Assembly (NCBI RefSeq): GCF_002775205.1
Contig: NC_036446.1
Coordinates: 776,272-840,271 of the forward strand
DNA: 64,000 bases
From: Xiphophorus maculatus
Taxonomy: Eukaryota; Chordata; Actinopteri; Cyprinodontiformes; Poeciliidae
Direction of reading: 5' to 3'
Positions 10,809 through 22,066 of this stretch are shown here, piece by piece; the stretch's first letter is position 1, and every line of letters starts with the position of its first letter. The notes below the pieces were generated by a model that saw nothing but the letters and a program-made list of their open reading frames with translations, was not told the DNA's origin and searched no databases. The translations under genes and the position numbers were made by a program.

Positions 10809-12487
10809 AATCAAAAATACTTTATTGATCCCAAAGGAAAATTAAATAAATTGCATAATAAACAAAAATTCATCATTTTGGGATTTTTAACTATTCAGTT
10901 ATTTGTTCTTTTATTTTAACGTCCCTTTAATGCTAATTTGATTAAATATAAACTTTTTTGTTCCCTTTTTGTGCAAAACTGTTAAGAAGCAGAGGTCTTC
11001 AATGTGGGGACGTTTTGTTTAATTATTCAAAGCGTCGTCTTTCAAAACAGGTTAACATGAACTTAAAATCATGTATTTCCACAGCAAATATCTGTAGGTT
11101 ATATTAAATATTACGTTTGTGATAGTGGTATTATCAGGGTATCACTTTTTATTTAAACTTATGTTTTATGTAGTAATAGGCCTCGTTTATTGTGAAATAT
11201 TATACATAAAAATAAATGTACAGCAGGTTGGGCGTCCCAGGATGAAGAACGATAGATTCCTGTTGTAAACAGGGAACATGAAATAAATCTAAAATATTGC
11301 AGTGATATTTTTAATGCAGCAAAATATGCAGATTGTTTAGTGAAGGAGCATCAACACAGTGAGGCTGATTTATTGGATCAGTTATTGATCAGAACCGCCT
11401 GAGAGTTGGTGCTGCATCCCAGCAAAGAGACCCGATACAGCCGGCTGGATCCAGAACACTGACCCACCAGGACTGGAGGTTCTGGTTAAACTGGTTCTTC
11501 AGTGTGCAGTTTGGCTCGTTCTCTCAGGAGGATTTAATGAGGCTTAATGCTCGTGCTGTTCCTGCAGGAGTGGGCCTGAGGTTCTGATCCAGAACCTCCC
11601 ATTCCTCCTCCATTCATGCTGAAGCTCTGAATGAAAGCAGCCGGTCCGCCCGCGGCCATCTGTCGTGCCACTGGCGCCCACGCGCCGCGCTGAGATCCGG
11701 CAGCATGGCGGAGGCGAGCCGCTGACTCACTGCACTCAGCACACACCGCGCACGCAGCGCGCACGCCTCCACGCTGCGCAGCTGCCAGCACGAAGAGAAG
11801 AAATTCAAACTGCAGAAAACATCCAGACAGAAGTAAAGAGTTTTCTGTCTTAAATCGGATCATCCACTGCGACACGGTGTCAAAACCTTTTACAATAAGG
11901 GACAAAATCAGTAAAGCATGTGGCCCACAAGGAAAGCATTTTTAAAAACTTTGTGCCTTTTATATTTTATGTCCTCCATAATTAACACAAAATATTACAA
12001 TTTTATTGAATTGTATAGAGAGACGGAGCAGAACATTGCAGCCCACAGTTCCTGTCTTTAGTTTTAATTTGGGATGCAAGATTTGCTTTTGAGTAAAATC
12101 AAGACAATAATTGTGATTCTAGTCACTAAAATTAATGAGTGCAAATAATAAATGGGAATCTAGTATTTTTTAAAACGCTATGTTTGATGAAAGTGTCTGT
12201 GTGAATCAACCAGGTGGTCAGAACTGTTCCGTTCTAAAACTGTTGAAACTTTTAATGTGGCGAATCACATTTACAGCATTTATAAAAAATATTCTGTTAT
12301 GGAAAATTAAAGCGAATTCCAGACTGTGGGAATCCTGCAGGTGAGACCAGTCTGCTGTTTTCTCCATGGAAACCCAGAACATGATATGTGTGTGTGTGCG
12401 TGTGTGTGTTTACGTCCCACCTGAGCTTGGCTCCGTTTATTAAAAAAATTATTTACACCGTGTTGGACACAGGCTGCAGCTCTGAGC

Positions 12488-12493
12488 TTTATT
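12488..12493 (-). terminator. gpn1: gpn1 poly(A) signal
   Basis: AATAAA on the minus strand, 99 bases after the gpn1 stop codon; a suitable position for a short 3'UTR. Confidence 0.5.
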
Positions 12494-12591
12494 TAAGTTC
12501 CTTCACAAAGTTGGTATAAAAATAAAACTTTTGTTTTCCTCTCAGTGATGAAGCAGCCAATCAGCTGCTCCAAATCCGTCCATGTCATCGG

Positions 12592-15500
12592 TCAGGGCGC
12601 GTCGGGTGCGGCACACTTCCTGTTCCGCACCTGAACCACTTCCTTCCTCTCCTTGAGGAAGTTCCCGAAGGCGTCGCTCTCTTTGCTCTCCTCAGTGGCT
12701 ACAGACAGAAACACGGAAAATTTAGGATCCCTCAGCAACATTCAGCCACTTTTGGGAACGTTAGGAACGCCTCGTAACGTGTAGCAACGTTCGGGAACGT
12801 TAGGAACGCCTCGTAACGTGTAGCAACGTTTGGGAACGTTAGGAATACTCAGCTCTCGCTGTTTTCTCACCGGAGTAGTCGATGTCGTCCATGTCGTCTG
12901 CCTCTTCCTCGCTGTTGTCACGGTTACCGCGGGTCATGATGAGGTCGCTGGGCCCGGCGACATCGGCTTCCTCTGCGACAGGAAGAAGCGTGTTAGAACC
13001 GGACCAGAACCGGGCCGTCCTGTGGGGAAGTTCTGTACTCTACCTGCGGACGCGGCAGGAGACATGTCCACCGCCCCCAGGTCCTTCCTGAGGCGCTCCA
13101 GCTGCTCCTGCTGCTTCCTGCTCTGCGCTTCCACCTGGTGGACAGGAGGACTGTTCACAACCAGAACCAGAAGCGGGACAGAGCAGAACCGGAGCCAGAA
13201 CTCACCAGCTGCTGCCGCAGACGCTCGTACTCCGGCCGGTAGTCCCTGAGGAGACGAGACCATCAGAACCCGACCTCTGACCCTGACCAGAACAAACTGA
13301 ACTAGAACCAACTGGACCTGTGTAGGTTCTGACCAGGTTCTGACTCACCTGTGGTACTCCTTGGCTGCCTCCTCCACCTGAGTGAATAGCTGGTCCAGCC
13401 CATTTCCCGTCACCGCGGAAACGCCCACCACCTGCCGACACAGCCCAAACATCAGTCAGGCCCAAGGAAGCAAAAACCGGACCGTCTGGGTCGGGTCTGG
13501 ATTTGGGTCTGGGTCTGGGACTGCTCCGGTCCGGTCCGTACCCTCAGACTGGCGTAGAACTCGTCCAGAACCAGGCTCATGGACCGGGTCAGGTTGCTGA
13601 CGTAGGACGTCTCCTGGTTCAGAGCGTCCTGGAAGGCCTCGAAGTCATGCATCCACTCCACGGCGAAGCTGTGCTCGATGATGTCCGTCTGCAGCCAGGG
13701 GTCAAAGGTCAACATGGGGTCGACAGGAGGTCACAACAACAACCAGGAAGCAACTGACCTTGTTCATGGCCACGATGAAGGGCAGCTTGGTCTTATAGAG
13801 GATGCTGGGAGAGAGAAGAGACCACCAGAACCCAATCTGATCCAGAACCAGAACCCAAAGCACGCTCTGTTCTGGAATGAGTTTAATCTGGTCCTGCAGC
13901 GCCCTCTGCTGGTTCACATGAGGAACTGTAGATGTTTTTATTCAACCACTTCAGCTTCTTTTATATGTATTAACATTTTACTGCCTAAATCCAACAACAG
14001 ATTTGGATTTGTTCACTGATGAACAGTGATGAACAGTTCACTGATGAACAGTGATGAACAGTTCACTGATGAACAGTGATGAACAGTTCACTGATGAACA
14101 GTGATGAACAGTTCACTGATGAAAAGGCTTTTCAAATTAAATGGGTTAGATTGATTCTTTTTGTCTAAACTAAAACTTTGCAACTTTTATAAAAATGTTT
14201 ATCAATAGTCAGCATGTTGTCACAGTCTATGAGACAGAGCATGGGGTAGGGTCTGAATAGCAGATACACAGGCTGATTGGCAGCGCATCCTGGCTCCGAT
14301 TGGTAGTTTACAGTTAGAACCGGCAGAAGGCGGAGGAGTTTGATTTTCTTTTATCAGATTATGTCTCATAGCTTAACAAATATGTTACAAGCATTTTTCT
14401 AAAAGTTACTGCAGCTTTAAGGATCAATCAATCACTAAATCAGCTGATGATTATTTCAATAATCGATTAATCAGGACTGTTTCAGTTCCAACATGTTCCA
14501 GCACAATCTGACCCAGAATGTCTGGTTCTGGTTCTAAATTTAAAAGCTCAGAGTGTTTTCTAGAACCAGAACCGGGTCGGTACCTGCAGGCGTACAGCAT
14601 GTTGGACATGAAGGTGACGGGGTGGACGCTGCGGGACGTGTCCATCACGTAGACGACCACGCAGGGAAACGAAGACGCCTGGAGAACACAAACAGCTCCG
14701 GGTCAGAACCAGACCAGAACCAGGACCCAAAAGAACCAGAACCCACCAGAGCCTCTGTGATGATGGTTCCTGACGCCGACCAGGTGAAGACTTCGATCTG
14801 ACCCGGTGTGTCGATCAGGACGAACCTGCGGAGACATCAGCAGCAGAACTTCAGGTTCTGGACCCAAACACAACCGGTACACTGGGTCAGGAGCAGCTGG
14901 TACCGACCGGTGGTTCTGACGTTTCTTTTCGATGAACTGCATCACCTGAACGACACCAGAACACAGAAACCCGTTCATTAGCAGATCCAGGTCCAATCAG
15001 AGGTTCTTGTACCGAACCAGGTCTGATCAGAGGTGATAGCAGAACCGGGTTCTCTGGACCGGGTCGTCGGGTCACCTGGTCGAAGCGCGTGGCAAACAGG
15101 TTGAGCGCAGTGACGATGCCGCCGTTGGGGCCCAGTCCGTACTGCTTCATCACCTCCTTGTAGTTCACCGTGTCCCGGATGTCTGAGGGGCAGAGGACAG
15201 GCTGAGGACAGGGGACACCATCCAGAACCGGAACCAGGCAGAACCGGAAGCCAGAGCTCACCGATGTTGGCCGGAAACGGAACCTCGTGCACGGCCGGGT
15301 CCAGGTTGATGACGTAAGGAGGCGAGTTCTGGGCGTGGAGGTGAGCCGTCAGTCTCTGCGGGGACAAACACAGGCTGGTAACCAGGCAACCCGGTAACCA
15401 GGCAACCCGGTAACCAATGCGCTGATCAGGAGCTGGTTTGGATCAGAACCTGTTCTGAAAACGAGCAGAATGTAAAAGCTGCTGAGGTTCTGGTGGTTCT

Positions 15501-15894
15501 ACAGAACTCAGTGCAGCTCTTCTACTGAGGCCGGAACCATCAGAACCAAACCGAACCTGACAACCAGAAGTAGAGCATCGCAGGGTCCTACGGGACTCTC
15601 TGAGCAGAACCCGAACCTGTTGGACCTGTTCTCTCATTCTGGACCCGTCCCCAGGCGGAACCGGCCGGAAACACGGCCCAGATGAAACCCAGCCTGTCCT
15701 GCTGAGGGGTTCACGCGTGGATGCGGAGCTGTCACGCGCTGCCTCACCTGGACAAAGGTGGTCTTTCCCGACCCCGCCATGCCCAGCACGATGAGACACA
15801 CAGGGGAGTCTGGAACCGGACCCGGACTCGAACCTCCCTCCGCTCCCGGTGCCGAACTGTCTCTGCTCTCCGGAGAATCCACCGCTGCCGCCAT
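12592..15894 (-). CDS. gpn1: GPN-loop GTPase 1 (XAB1)
   Basis: Essential GTPase needed for assembly and nuclear import of RNA polymerase II, acting with GPN3 and shuttling between cytoplasm and nucleus. Exons in order: 15748-15894, 15262-15355, 15076-15182, 14908-14945, 14747-14825, 14584-14678, 13759-13804, 13542-13688, 13349-13431, 13206-13245, 13044-13134, 12871-12972, 12592-12698; 391 aa against 374 in human. Visible motifs are the P-loop GMAGSGKTT (about 38-46), the family-defining GPN at 98-100 ([15 protein letters not shown]), DTPGQIE (134-140) and NKTD (201-204). The C-terminal region has the basic [15 protein letters not shown] helix, the SDLIMTRG segment, an acidic [11 protein letters not shown] tail and a final [10 protein letters not shown] motif. 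The chosen ATG gives [10 protein letters not shown] and has a good context (ACATGG); a longer in-frame reading upstream is unlike the family. The exon 4 donor (CG/GTCGGT) is the weakest site. Confidence 0.96.
12753..12845. repeat. 38-bp tandem repeat, about 2.5 copies
   Basis: Unit GGGAACGTTAGGAACGCCTC plus GTAACGTGTAGCAACGTT, with one T/C difference between copies. It lies in the last intron of gpn1. Confidence 0.85.
14010..14125. repeat. 25-bp tandem repeat (GATGAACAGTGATGAACAGTTCACT)-like
   Basis: Between four and five near-identical units built from two GATGAACAGT words and a TTCACT link, in the gpn1 intron between the exons ending at 14584 and starting at 13804. Confidence 0.85.
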
Positions 15895-17194
15895 GTTGGT
15901 GGATGGCCGTAAACAGGCAGTCTGTGCCGTAAAACAAGACGCGACTAGCCGCTTCGGCCACAAGGGGGCGCTATGGCGCGTTGATGATGCAGGAAACATC
16001 CAGAAAAAAATAATAAAAATACATTTAAATTTAAACATGTCAACAAAGAAGCAAGGAAACCATATATGTAAAAAAGAAAAAAGTCCGGCGTTTATTTGAC
16101 ATTAAAATAAATATATATTAAAATAAATAATAAAAATGTTTTTAATATTAAATATTTTGTATATTTTTCTTTCAGTATTTTATCAGTTTAAAATTTGTTG
16201 ATAATTTTCTTACAAACATCTAAAGCTGATCAGCCTGGTGAAGGTCCAGGTGAAGACCACAAACACTGCATTCCTCACCTGGTTACCATAGCAGCCGACT
16301 GTCAAACAATAAGGTGAGAATAAAATCTATCATTAAGGTGGAAGTGATCATCAGAAGTATTTCTTTTGGTCTGATTTCCTGCTGACCCAGGAGACCTTTG
16401 CATGCCACACTACATTTGCATAAAGAGCCCCGTCCAATTATTAAATTCAAAAATTATGTTTGTTTAAAATATAATTTTTATTAAACTTATGTAATGTTCT
16501 GATCTTCTGAGTCTTTTTTTAAGGCTTAAAAAACTCGCTTTGTGTAATAATTCTAAATAATGAGTTTCACTTTTGAAATGTATTTCATGTTAGCTGTAAA
16601 ACTGAGGAACAAACGGAAACCTGGCAGCCTTAAGTTTGTGGTTTGAAATATTTAATGTGTAACTTGTTGCAGTCGGACTTGGTGTCGTCGTTCAGAACAT
16701 CCGCCCAGCGGATCGGATCAGCAGGACGGGACGAGGCCCGACGGATGACGTGAGTTCAGCAGATATCTGCGACTCGTCCGCTCTCCACGGAAACGCTCGC
16801 TGATACCTGGTTCCCATGACAACAGACTGATGACTTTCAGTTCCTGCCCTGCTGAGGCAGGATGTGAAAAGTCGTGGCGGGGAGATGACCCCGCTGTTTT
16901 TATCGGCTTGTTTTGTTCCAAACATGAAGAGATCGCCGTTCTTCTCACGGAGCCGATAACGGAGCAGCGGAACAAACTCAGAGAGAAATAAAGCAGGAAG
17001 CTGAAGAGGAACGAACAGAAGTTCAGGCTGAAGCTGATCCTGGTGAGAGGGTTAGGGTTAGGGTTAGCTAGGTGAACCTGAGAGACGACAGAAACATCTG
17101 GAATCCTGATCAGCACTAAAACGCAACATCACACAGGAAACATGTTCCACACAGACTGAGAGTCTGACTGCAAAACGGCCAGACCACTGCTGAC

Positions 17195-17353
17195 CTGATC
17201 GATCAGGTCTGTACTGATCGATCAGGTCAGCACTGATCGATCAGGTCTGCACTGATCGATCAGGTCTGCACTGATCGATCAGGTCTGTACTGATCGATCA
17301 GTGCAGACCTGATCGATCAGTACAGACCTGATCGATCAGTACAGACCTGATCG
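17195..17353. repeat. 19-bp array of 12-bp palindromes whose spacer flips midway
   Basis: CTGATCGATCAG, a perfect palindrome, recurs every 19 bases nine times (the last cut short). The 7-base spacer reads GTCTGTA-like in the first five intervals and TACAGAC-like, its reverse complement, in the last three. The array is therefore one large inverted repeat centred on the sixth palindrome (17290-17301). Confidence 0.9.
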
Positions 17354-18037
17354 TCTCTGATGAACATTAGATTTTATTCTGAGGTTAGAACCAGCTGACC
17401 CGGTTCGGTCCAATCAGATCCTGGAACTCAGCAGCTGTGTCCTGCCTGTTTCCATGGAGACGGTTTACCATAAACAGAGAGGAAGTGCTGTTTGCTGTGA
17501 GGCGTTCACTGACCTCCTCGGAGCGCGGGGCGTTTACAGCTCCATGGCGTTCAGAGTAATCAAACGATGATGAAGAGCTTCCTGTTTACTCTTCATCTCC
17601 TCGGACTCTGCAGGTTCTGAGTCGCCTGTGCTACGGTTCCGGCCGGATCGGGTCAGACAGCGGCATGGCTCAGAGCTGCTCCTTCAGAGACAGCAGGTCA
17701 GAACCAGAACTTATCTACTTCCTAAGTCACGTTGTTGTTTTCCAAACGGTTCCGGTCCAGAACCTCCAGGTCCAACTGGAGACTGGTCAGGGACAGAATC
17801 ACGATAAGAAGTCCAGAAATAACCTGATTCTGATTAAACTGGACTCTGATTCCTGGAACGGGTCGGAGCGGGTTCAGCAGCTGGTCACCAGCAGCCATTT
17901 CCTGGCCTGGTTCTGGTTCTACTGGGCTGTGAAGCTGAAGGCAGCCCAATAGAACCAGTCTGGGTTTCATTCTGAATTCTGATTGGCTGAGACCCAGAAA
18001 ACCAACTAGGAAGAACCTCCAGCATGTTGCTGCACTC

Positions 18038-18140
18038 CCTCATCCATCCATCCATCCATCCATCCATCCATCCATCCATCCATCCATCCATCCATCCATC
18101 CATCCATCCATCCATCCATCCATCCAACCATCCAACCAAC
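18038..18140. repeat. ATCC microsatellite
   Basis: About twenty-one uninterrupted CATC tetranucleotides, followed by CAAC variants. Confidence 0.95.
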
Positions 18141-18492
18141 CATCCAACCATCTGTTCCAGTTGTGCTAACAGGAGTTGGTTAGTAAATAAAACTGTAACA
18201 AACTTCCTACAGCAGATATTATTTATCAGAAATAAGAGCTGTTTTATCAGAAGGTCATGTGACATTATCAGTTTTAAACTAGTTTTATTTATCTGAGCCA
18301 AGAACAGCTGCTGACCCTCATCTGTCATCCAACCTCTGGAAAAACAAGGATGAAAACAAATCAGTGCGCTCCTATGGTTTTATTTTTTATGGCTGTTGGA
18401 ATAAAACGTTTTACTCTGAAAATCAATGACAACTTTCCTCCAAAAGAACGAATGGAAATCCTGTTAGATTCAGAACTAGAAATGATCAACTT

Positions 18493-18666
18493 GGGCGTGC
18501 CGTGGTGGCGCGACCCATGTTTGGAGGCCTTGAGTCCTCGTCGCGGCCGTCGCGGGTTCGACTCCCGCATGTCTTCCCTCCTCTCCCTCCCCCTTTCCTG
18601 TCAGCCTACTTTCATATAAGGGACACGAGAGCCACAAAAAGACCCCCTGGAGGGGAGAAACGAAAA
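18493..18666 (+). mobile_element. tRNA-derived SINE, recent insertion
   Basis: The head reads GTGCCGTGGTGGCGCGACCC and contains a box-B-like GGGTTCGACTCCCG. It is flanked by a perfect 15-base target-site duplication, AGAAATGATCAACTT, at 18478-18492 and 18667-18681. Related copies lie at 39560-39760, 46600-46790 (minus) and 62497-62540. Confidence 0.8.
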
Positions 18667-18719
18667 AGAAATGATCAACTTTCCTGCCATGTTGAAGCTT
18701 TAACGGCGTTTTCCCCTTA

Positions 18720-19135
18720 AAGTACCGAAGGAAACGACACAAAAACCTCTAAAGACACTGAGAGCAGCTTCCTTCTTCACCAGATGGAAACAAGATGGAG
18801 GATTTTACGGTTGGAGGATTTCTCTTTAGTCTTTGGCTGAAGACCAGGAGCCATTTCTCTTACCATTTCTCTTAGCGCTAGGCTAGCACGTTAGCTTTGG
18901 TCGTATTTACCCAGAATGCCGTATGCTGTAGTCCACTTCCTGCTTTTGGAGCGGTTTCCGATTCGCTTAGCGTTCACATTCAAACCAAACCAGAATTCAC
19001 TTCAACCTAACCCAGACCGAGGTTTGGAGGACCAGAGGTCAGAGGTCGACTAGCGTTCACACCAACCGGACCGGACTTTCTAAACAAAGAGACTGAAGTC
19101 AGGTCAAAGCGGACTGAACAGGTCTGGTGGGAATG
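18720..19135. repeat. Dispersed repeat family R1, copy 1
   Basis: A block of about 400 bp starting GAAGGAAACGACACAAAAAC and ending near GGTCTGGTGGGAATG is closely repeated at 51703-52106 in the same orientation. It includes the phrases GATGGAAACAAGATGGAGGA and CCACTTCCTGCTTTTGGAGC. No coding frame is shared. It is probably a non-autonomous DNA element. Confidence 0.75.
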
Positions 19136-22066
19136 ATGCATCCTAACTTATTTTCTATGGCTCGGCCCCTGGTCGGATGCTGCCCTGGGCAGAGAGCCGT
19201 GCCGCTCATATAAGAAACCAGCAGCAGGTCTGGGTCAGAGGTCACCTCCTGGCTTTGTTGTGTTTCCGTGTTTTTCCGGACTGGAGCGCTGGCAGTCCGG
19301 TCGGTCCGGTCTGGGTCTGCAGAGGAGATCTGATGTGGCAGGAACCCAGCTGGCTGATGGATGAGGTAATGACTTCCAGCTGCCTGGAGCCGAATGGGGG
19401 ACGTTTGATTTCTGCACAGGCACGACCCCACCTGAACGCAGCAGTCAGACCTCCTGACCTGGTTCTGGAGGTTCTGTGAGTCCAGAGCAGCAGGAAGCAG
19501 GAACCAGCAGCAGGTCCAGCCGGACCGTTTGGACCGGTTCTGCTCAGAAAGAATCATCTGTCACACTGAACCCAAGGACTGACACAGAATGGGTCAATTT
19601 GGTTTCACAGTGGTTTGGATTTCTCGTGGTTCTGAACGGTCTGATTCTGTTGGTTCTGGGTTCCATTAGTGGCAGATCATTTTGGGTTTTCTGTTTGTTT
19701 TCCTTCTCGTCTCTCTGGTTCTGCTTGTTTTCATCAGTTTTCCTCTGTGTTGCTCTTCCTCCTTCCAGGATTTCTCGGTGATTTATTGGACCTGGTCTGT
19801 GGTTCTGCCGGGCCCGACTGCGCTCTGACTCTGTGCGTCCTGAGCCCGGTTCGGTGTTGCGGTGTTAATTTGGTCTTGGTGGTTTTGGGTTTCTGCTGTT
19901 TGCTTTCAGGGCGGGGCTGAGGTTTGGACCGGAGGAAACATCCAGAACATTTTCCTGACCCGACCCGTTTCACCCTCAGGATGATGAAACTCAGCTGCAT
20001 TCAGAGCGCCTCTGCAGCTCGGACGTTTCTCCACCTGAAGCTCGGCGGCGGCAGCGGCGGCGCAGGAAAACCCAAATAAACAGGCAGCAGCTGAGTGGAA
20101 ACAGCCGGCCGGGCCAGGTACGCTCAGCTCCCTCTGCTAGCTGGTTTACATTAGCCTCCTCCACAGCCACAGAATAAATACGGAGCCGTTTCTGTTTAAA
20201 CACGAGCAGCCTGAACTGGACCGCCGCCCTGGCACCGATGCAGGACAACTGGAAACACTGGGAACCACCATGACGCCCCGAAACAAACCAAGGAGAAAAG
20301 AAATAAAAACTAATGTTTGGGAGACGTTTAGAAGATGTGGAGAGCTTTATGAACACCTGAACGTCACCTGGTCACAGAATCATAGTTTGTGATTTGTTGG
20401 TAAATGTGTGAACTTTGATCCCTCTTGAGGTTTGTCAGTCTCATCTTCCTCTTCTGCTCCTCTTCCTCAGCCGTAGCTCCTCCCCTTTCTCAGATGTTTC
20501 CTTCTCAGCTGAAGTCGGGTGAATTTGTGGCGACTGTTTCGTGGAGCCTCAGATTCCTGACCCGCTTTCGGCCGCCACACATTCCCAAACATCCCAAACA
20601 TTCCCCAGCATTCCCCAACATTCCTGGCGGCCATGATGGATGAGCCGCCAGCACGCCGCGCCGGGTCAAGCTGACGTTCAGAACCCGGCTGCAGACCCAC
20701 TTCCTCTTCCTCTGAGGAAGAAGTCAGGTTCTGGGTTTCTGGTTCTGGTCGGGCCCAGAACTTTCTTCTTCTGTGGTTTCTGTTGAAGCATCATTCGCAG
20801 CATTCCCTCTGCTGCGACCTTTGACCCGGAAACCAGAGAACCTCCTGGCTGCAGCAGAACCAGGTCCAGTTTGCCTGCAGGCCGTCCAGGTGAGGGGGCG
20901 GAGCCTGTGGGGTCAGGAGGTCAGATGGCCTGAAGCAGAAACGGGTTGGTTCTGATCAGTGATGGTTCTGCAGATCTCCTCTCTGGTTCTGAACCCATGC
21001 TGCTGGGTTCTGATGTTAGATCAACAGACAGAACCTTAAGGTTCTGGTTCAGACCCGCTGACTCTCAGTTCTGATCCTACAGGTGGAACAGATGCATTAT
21101 GGGTAACTTCTGGTCCAGTCAGACAGTACTGGTGGATCAGGGTGAACCCAATTGGACCTGCAACAGAACCCGATCCGAACTCCATCTGACTGAAGAACTG
21201 CCCCCATTCTCTGGTTCTGGACCTGGTTCTGCTGTCAGAACCGAACTGTTCTGGCAGTGGGCGTGATCTCATCAGAACCAGGGACCTAAAAAGGCTGGTT
21301 CTGGTTCGGTTCTGGTTCAGACTGTGGAGCCTCTTATGGCCAACTCTTGGGAAGGCAGAGTGTCTTCAGTCAGAGGCTTCTTCAGATTCACTGTAGCACA
21401 GACTGCTACAGGAGAGCTTTCCTGCCATCAGCATCTACAATAACTGAGCCAAAACATTTAATTTCACTTTGACATTAATACATTATTTTTTAATTGGAAT
21501 TAAACCTGGGCTAGGGTCAGAACCCGGTTGGGTCAGAACCCGGTTGGGGGTTAAATGTCATCCTGAGGAAACTTAGTTTTTTTATTTTGTGTGTTAATTA
21601 ATAAATGAATAATAACACTGAAAACAGGAAGCATGACCCGAACAGAGACGAACCTCCTCGGACTCGACCCGGTCCAGGTGTGGCTGCAGCCGACTGGCTC
21701 CGGTTTCTCCTCCGGCGTGGGCGGGGTCAGTGATGAAGAGGAGGAGCAGCTGGTCTCGGTTCAGTCTGTCGCAACTTTTTCCTCTCTTTTGTTTCTCAGA
21801 TTCTGATGGACCCTCGGCAGCTCACCGAACCGGGCCAAAGCGGGTCAAAGGCGGGATAGGAGTGGGTCCGACTGGGATCAGCGCGGTGCGGTTTTCCGCT
21901 GTGAATCTGAACTCTGTTTGGATCAGAACCGGATCATGAATCTGTAGGATTGACTTCTCGGAACTTTTTCTGCCGTCTCCATGGAGATGACGGATATTCC
22001 CGCCATCTAAGCAGTTGATCACGTGCTGATCAGGGATCGATAGCCTCATTGATCGTATTGATCGGG

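Larger units (their letters stand above)
6799..12487. other. Large gene-poor gap between stmn4 and gpn1
   Basis: Apart from the stathmin promoter candidate, no exon chain was found. The gap holds simple repeats, palindromic clusters, a Tc1-like remnant and two CpG-rich patches (about 10490-10680 and 11640-11790). The patches could be further stathmin promoters or 5' exons, since both contain minus-strand GTGAGT donors, but nothing coding supports them. Confidence 0.4.
15895..22066. other. Intergenic between gpn1 and emilin1
   Basis: The two genes are divergently oriented, with starts 6.2 kb apart. No supported exon chain was found between them. A short ATG frame at 17665 followed by a GT (MAQSCSFRDSR) is not enough to call a gene. 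Repeats inside are listed separately. The upstream CpG-rich stretch near 22080-22200 belongs to emilin1 exon 1. Confidence 0.45.

Noticed and set aside
15443-16038. Longer upstream frames running into gpn1 exon 1
   Set aside because: The upstream residues do not resemble GPN1 and the downstream part reads into the intron; the ATG at 15894 fits the family start.
17044-17064. GGGTTAGGGTTAGGGTTAG, telomere-like
   Set aside because: Only about three units inside ordinary sequence; too short to indicate a telomere or fusion site.
17195-17353. Regular palindromic repeats with short spacers, CRISPR-like at first sight
   Set aside because: The spacers are 7 bases and near identical, and the genome is vertebrate; it is a simple tandem array.
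20425-20643. 72-codon + strand frame upstream of emilin1
   Set aside because: No conserved motif, no splice context and low-complexity CATTCCC repeats at its end.
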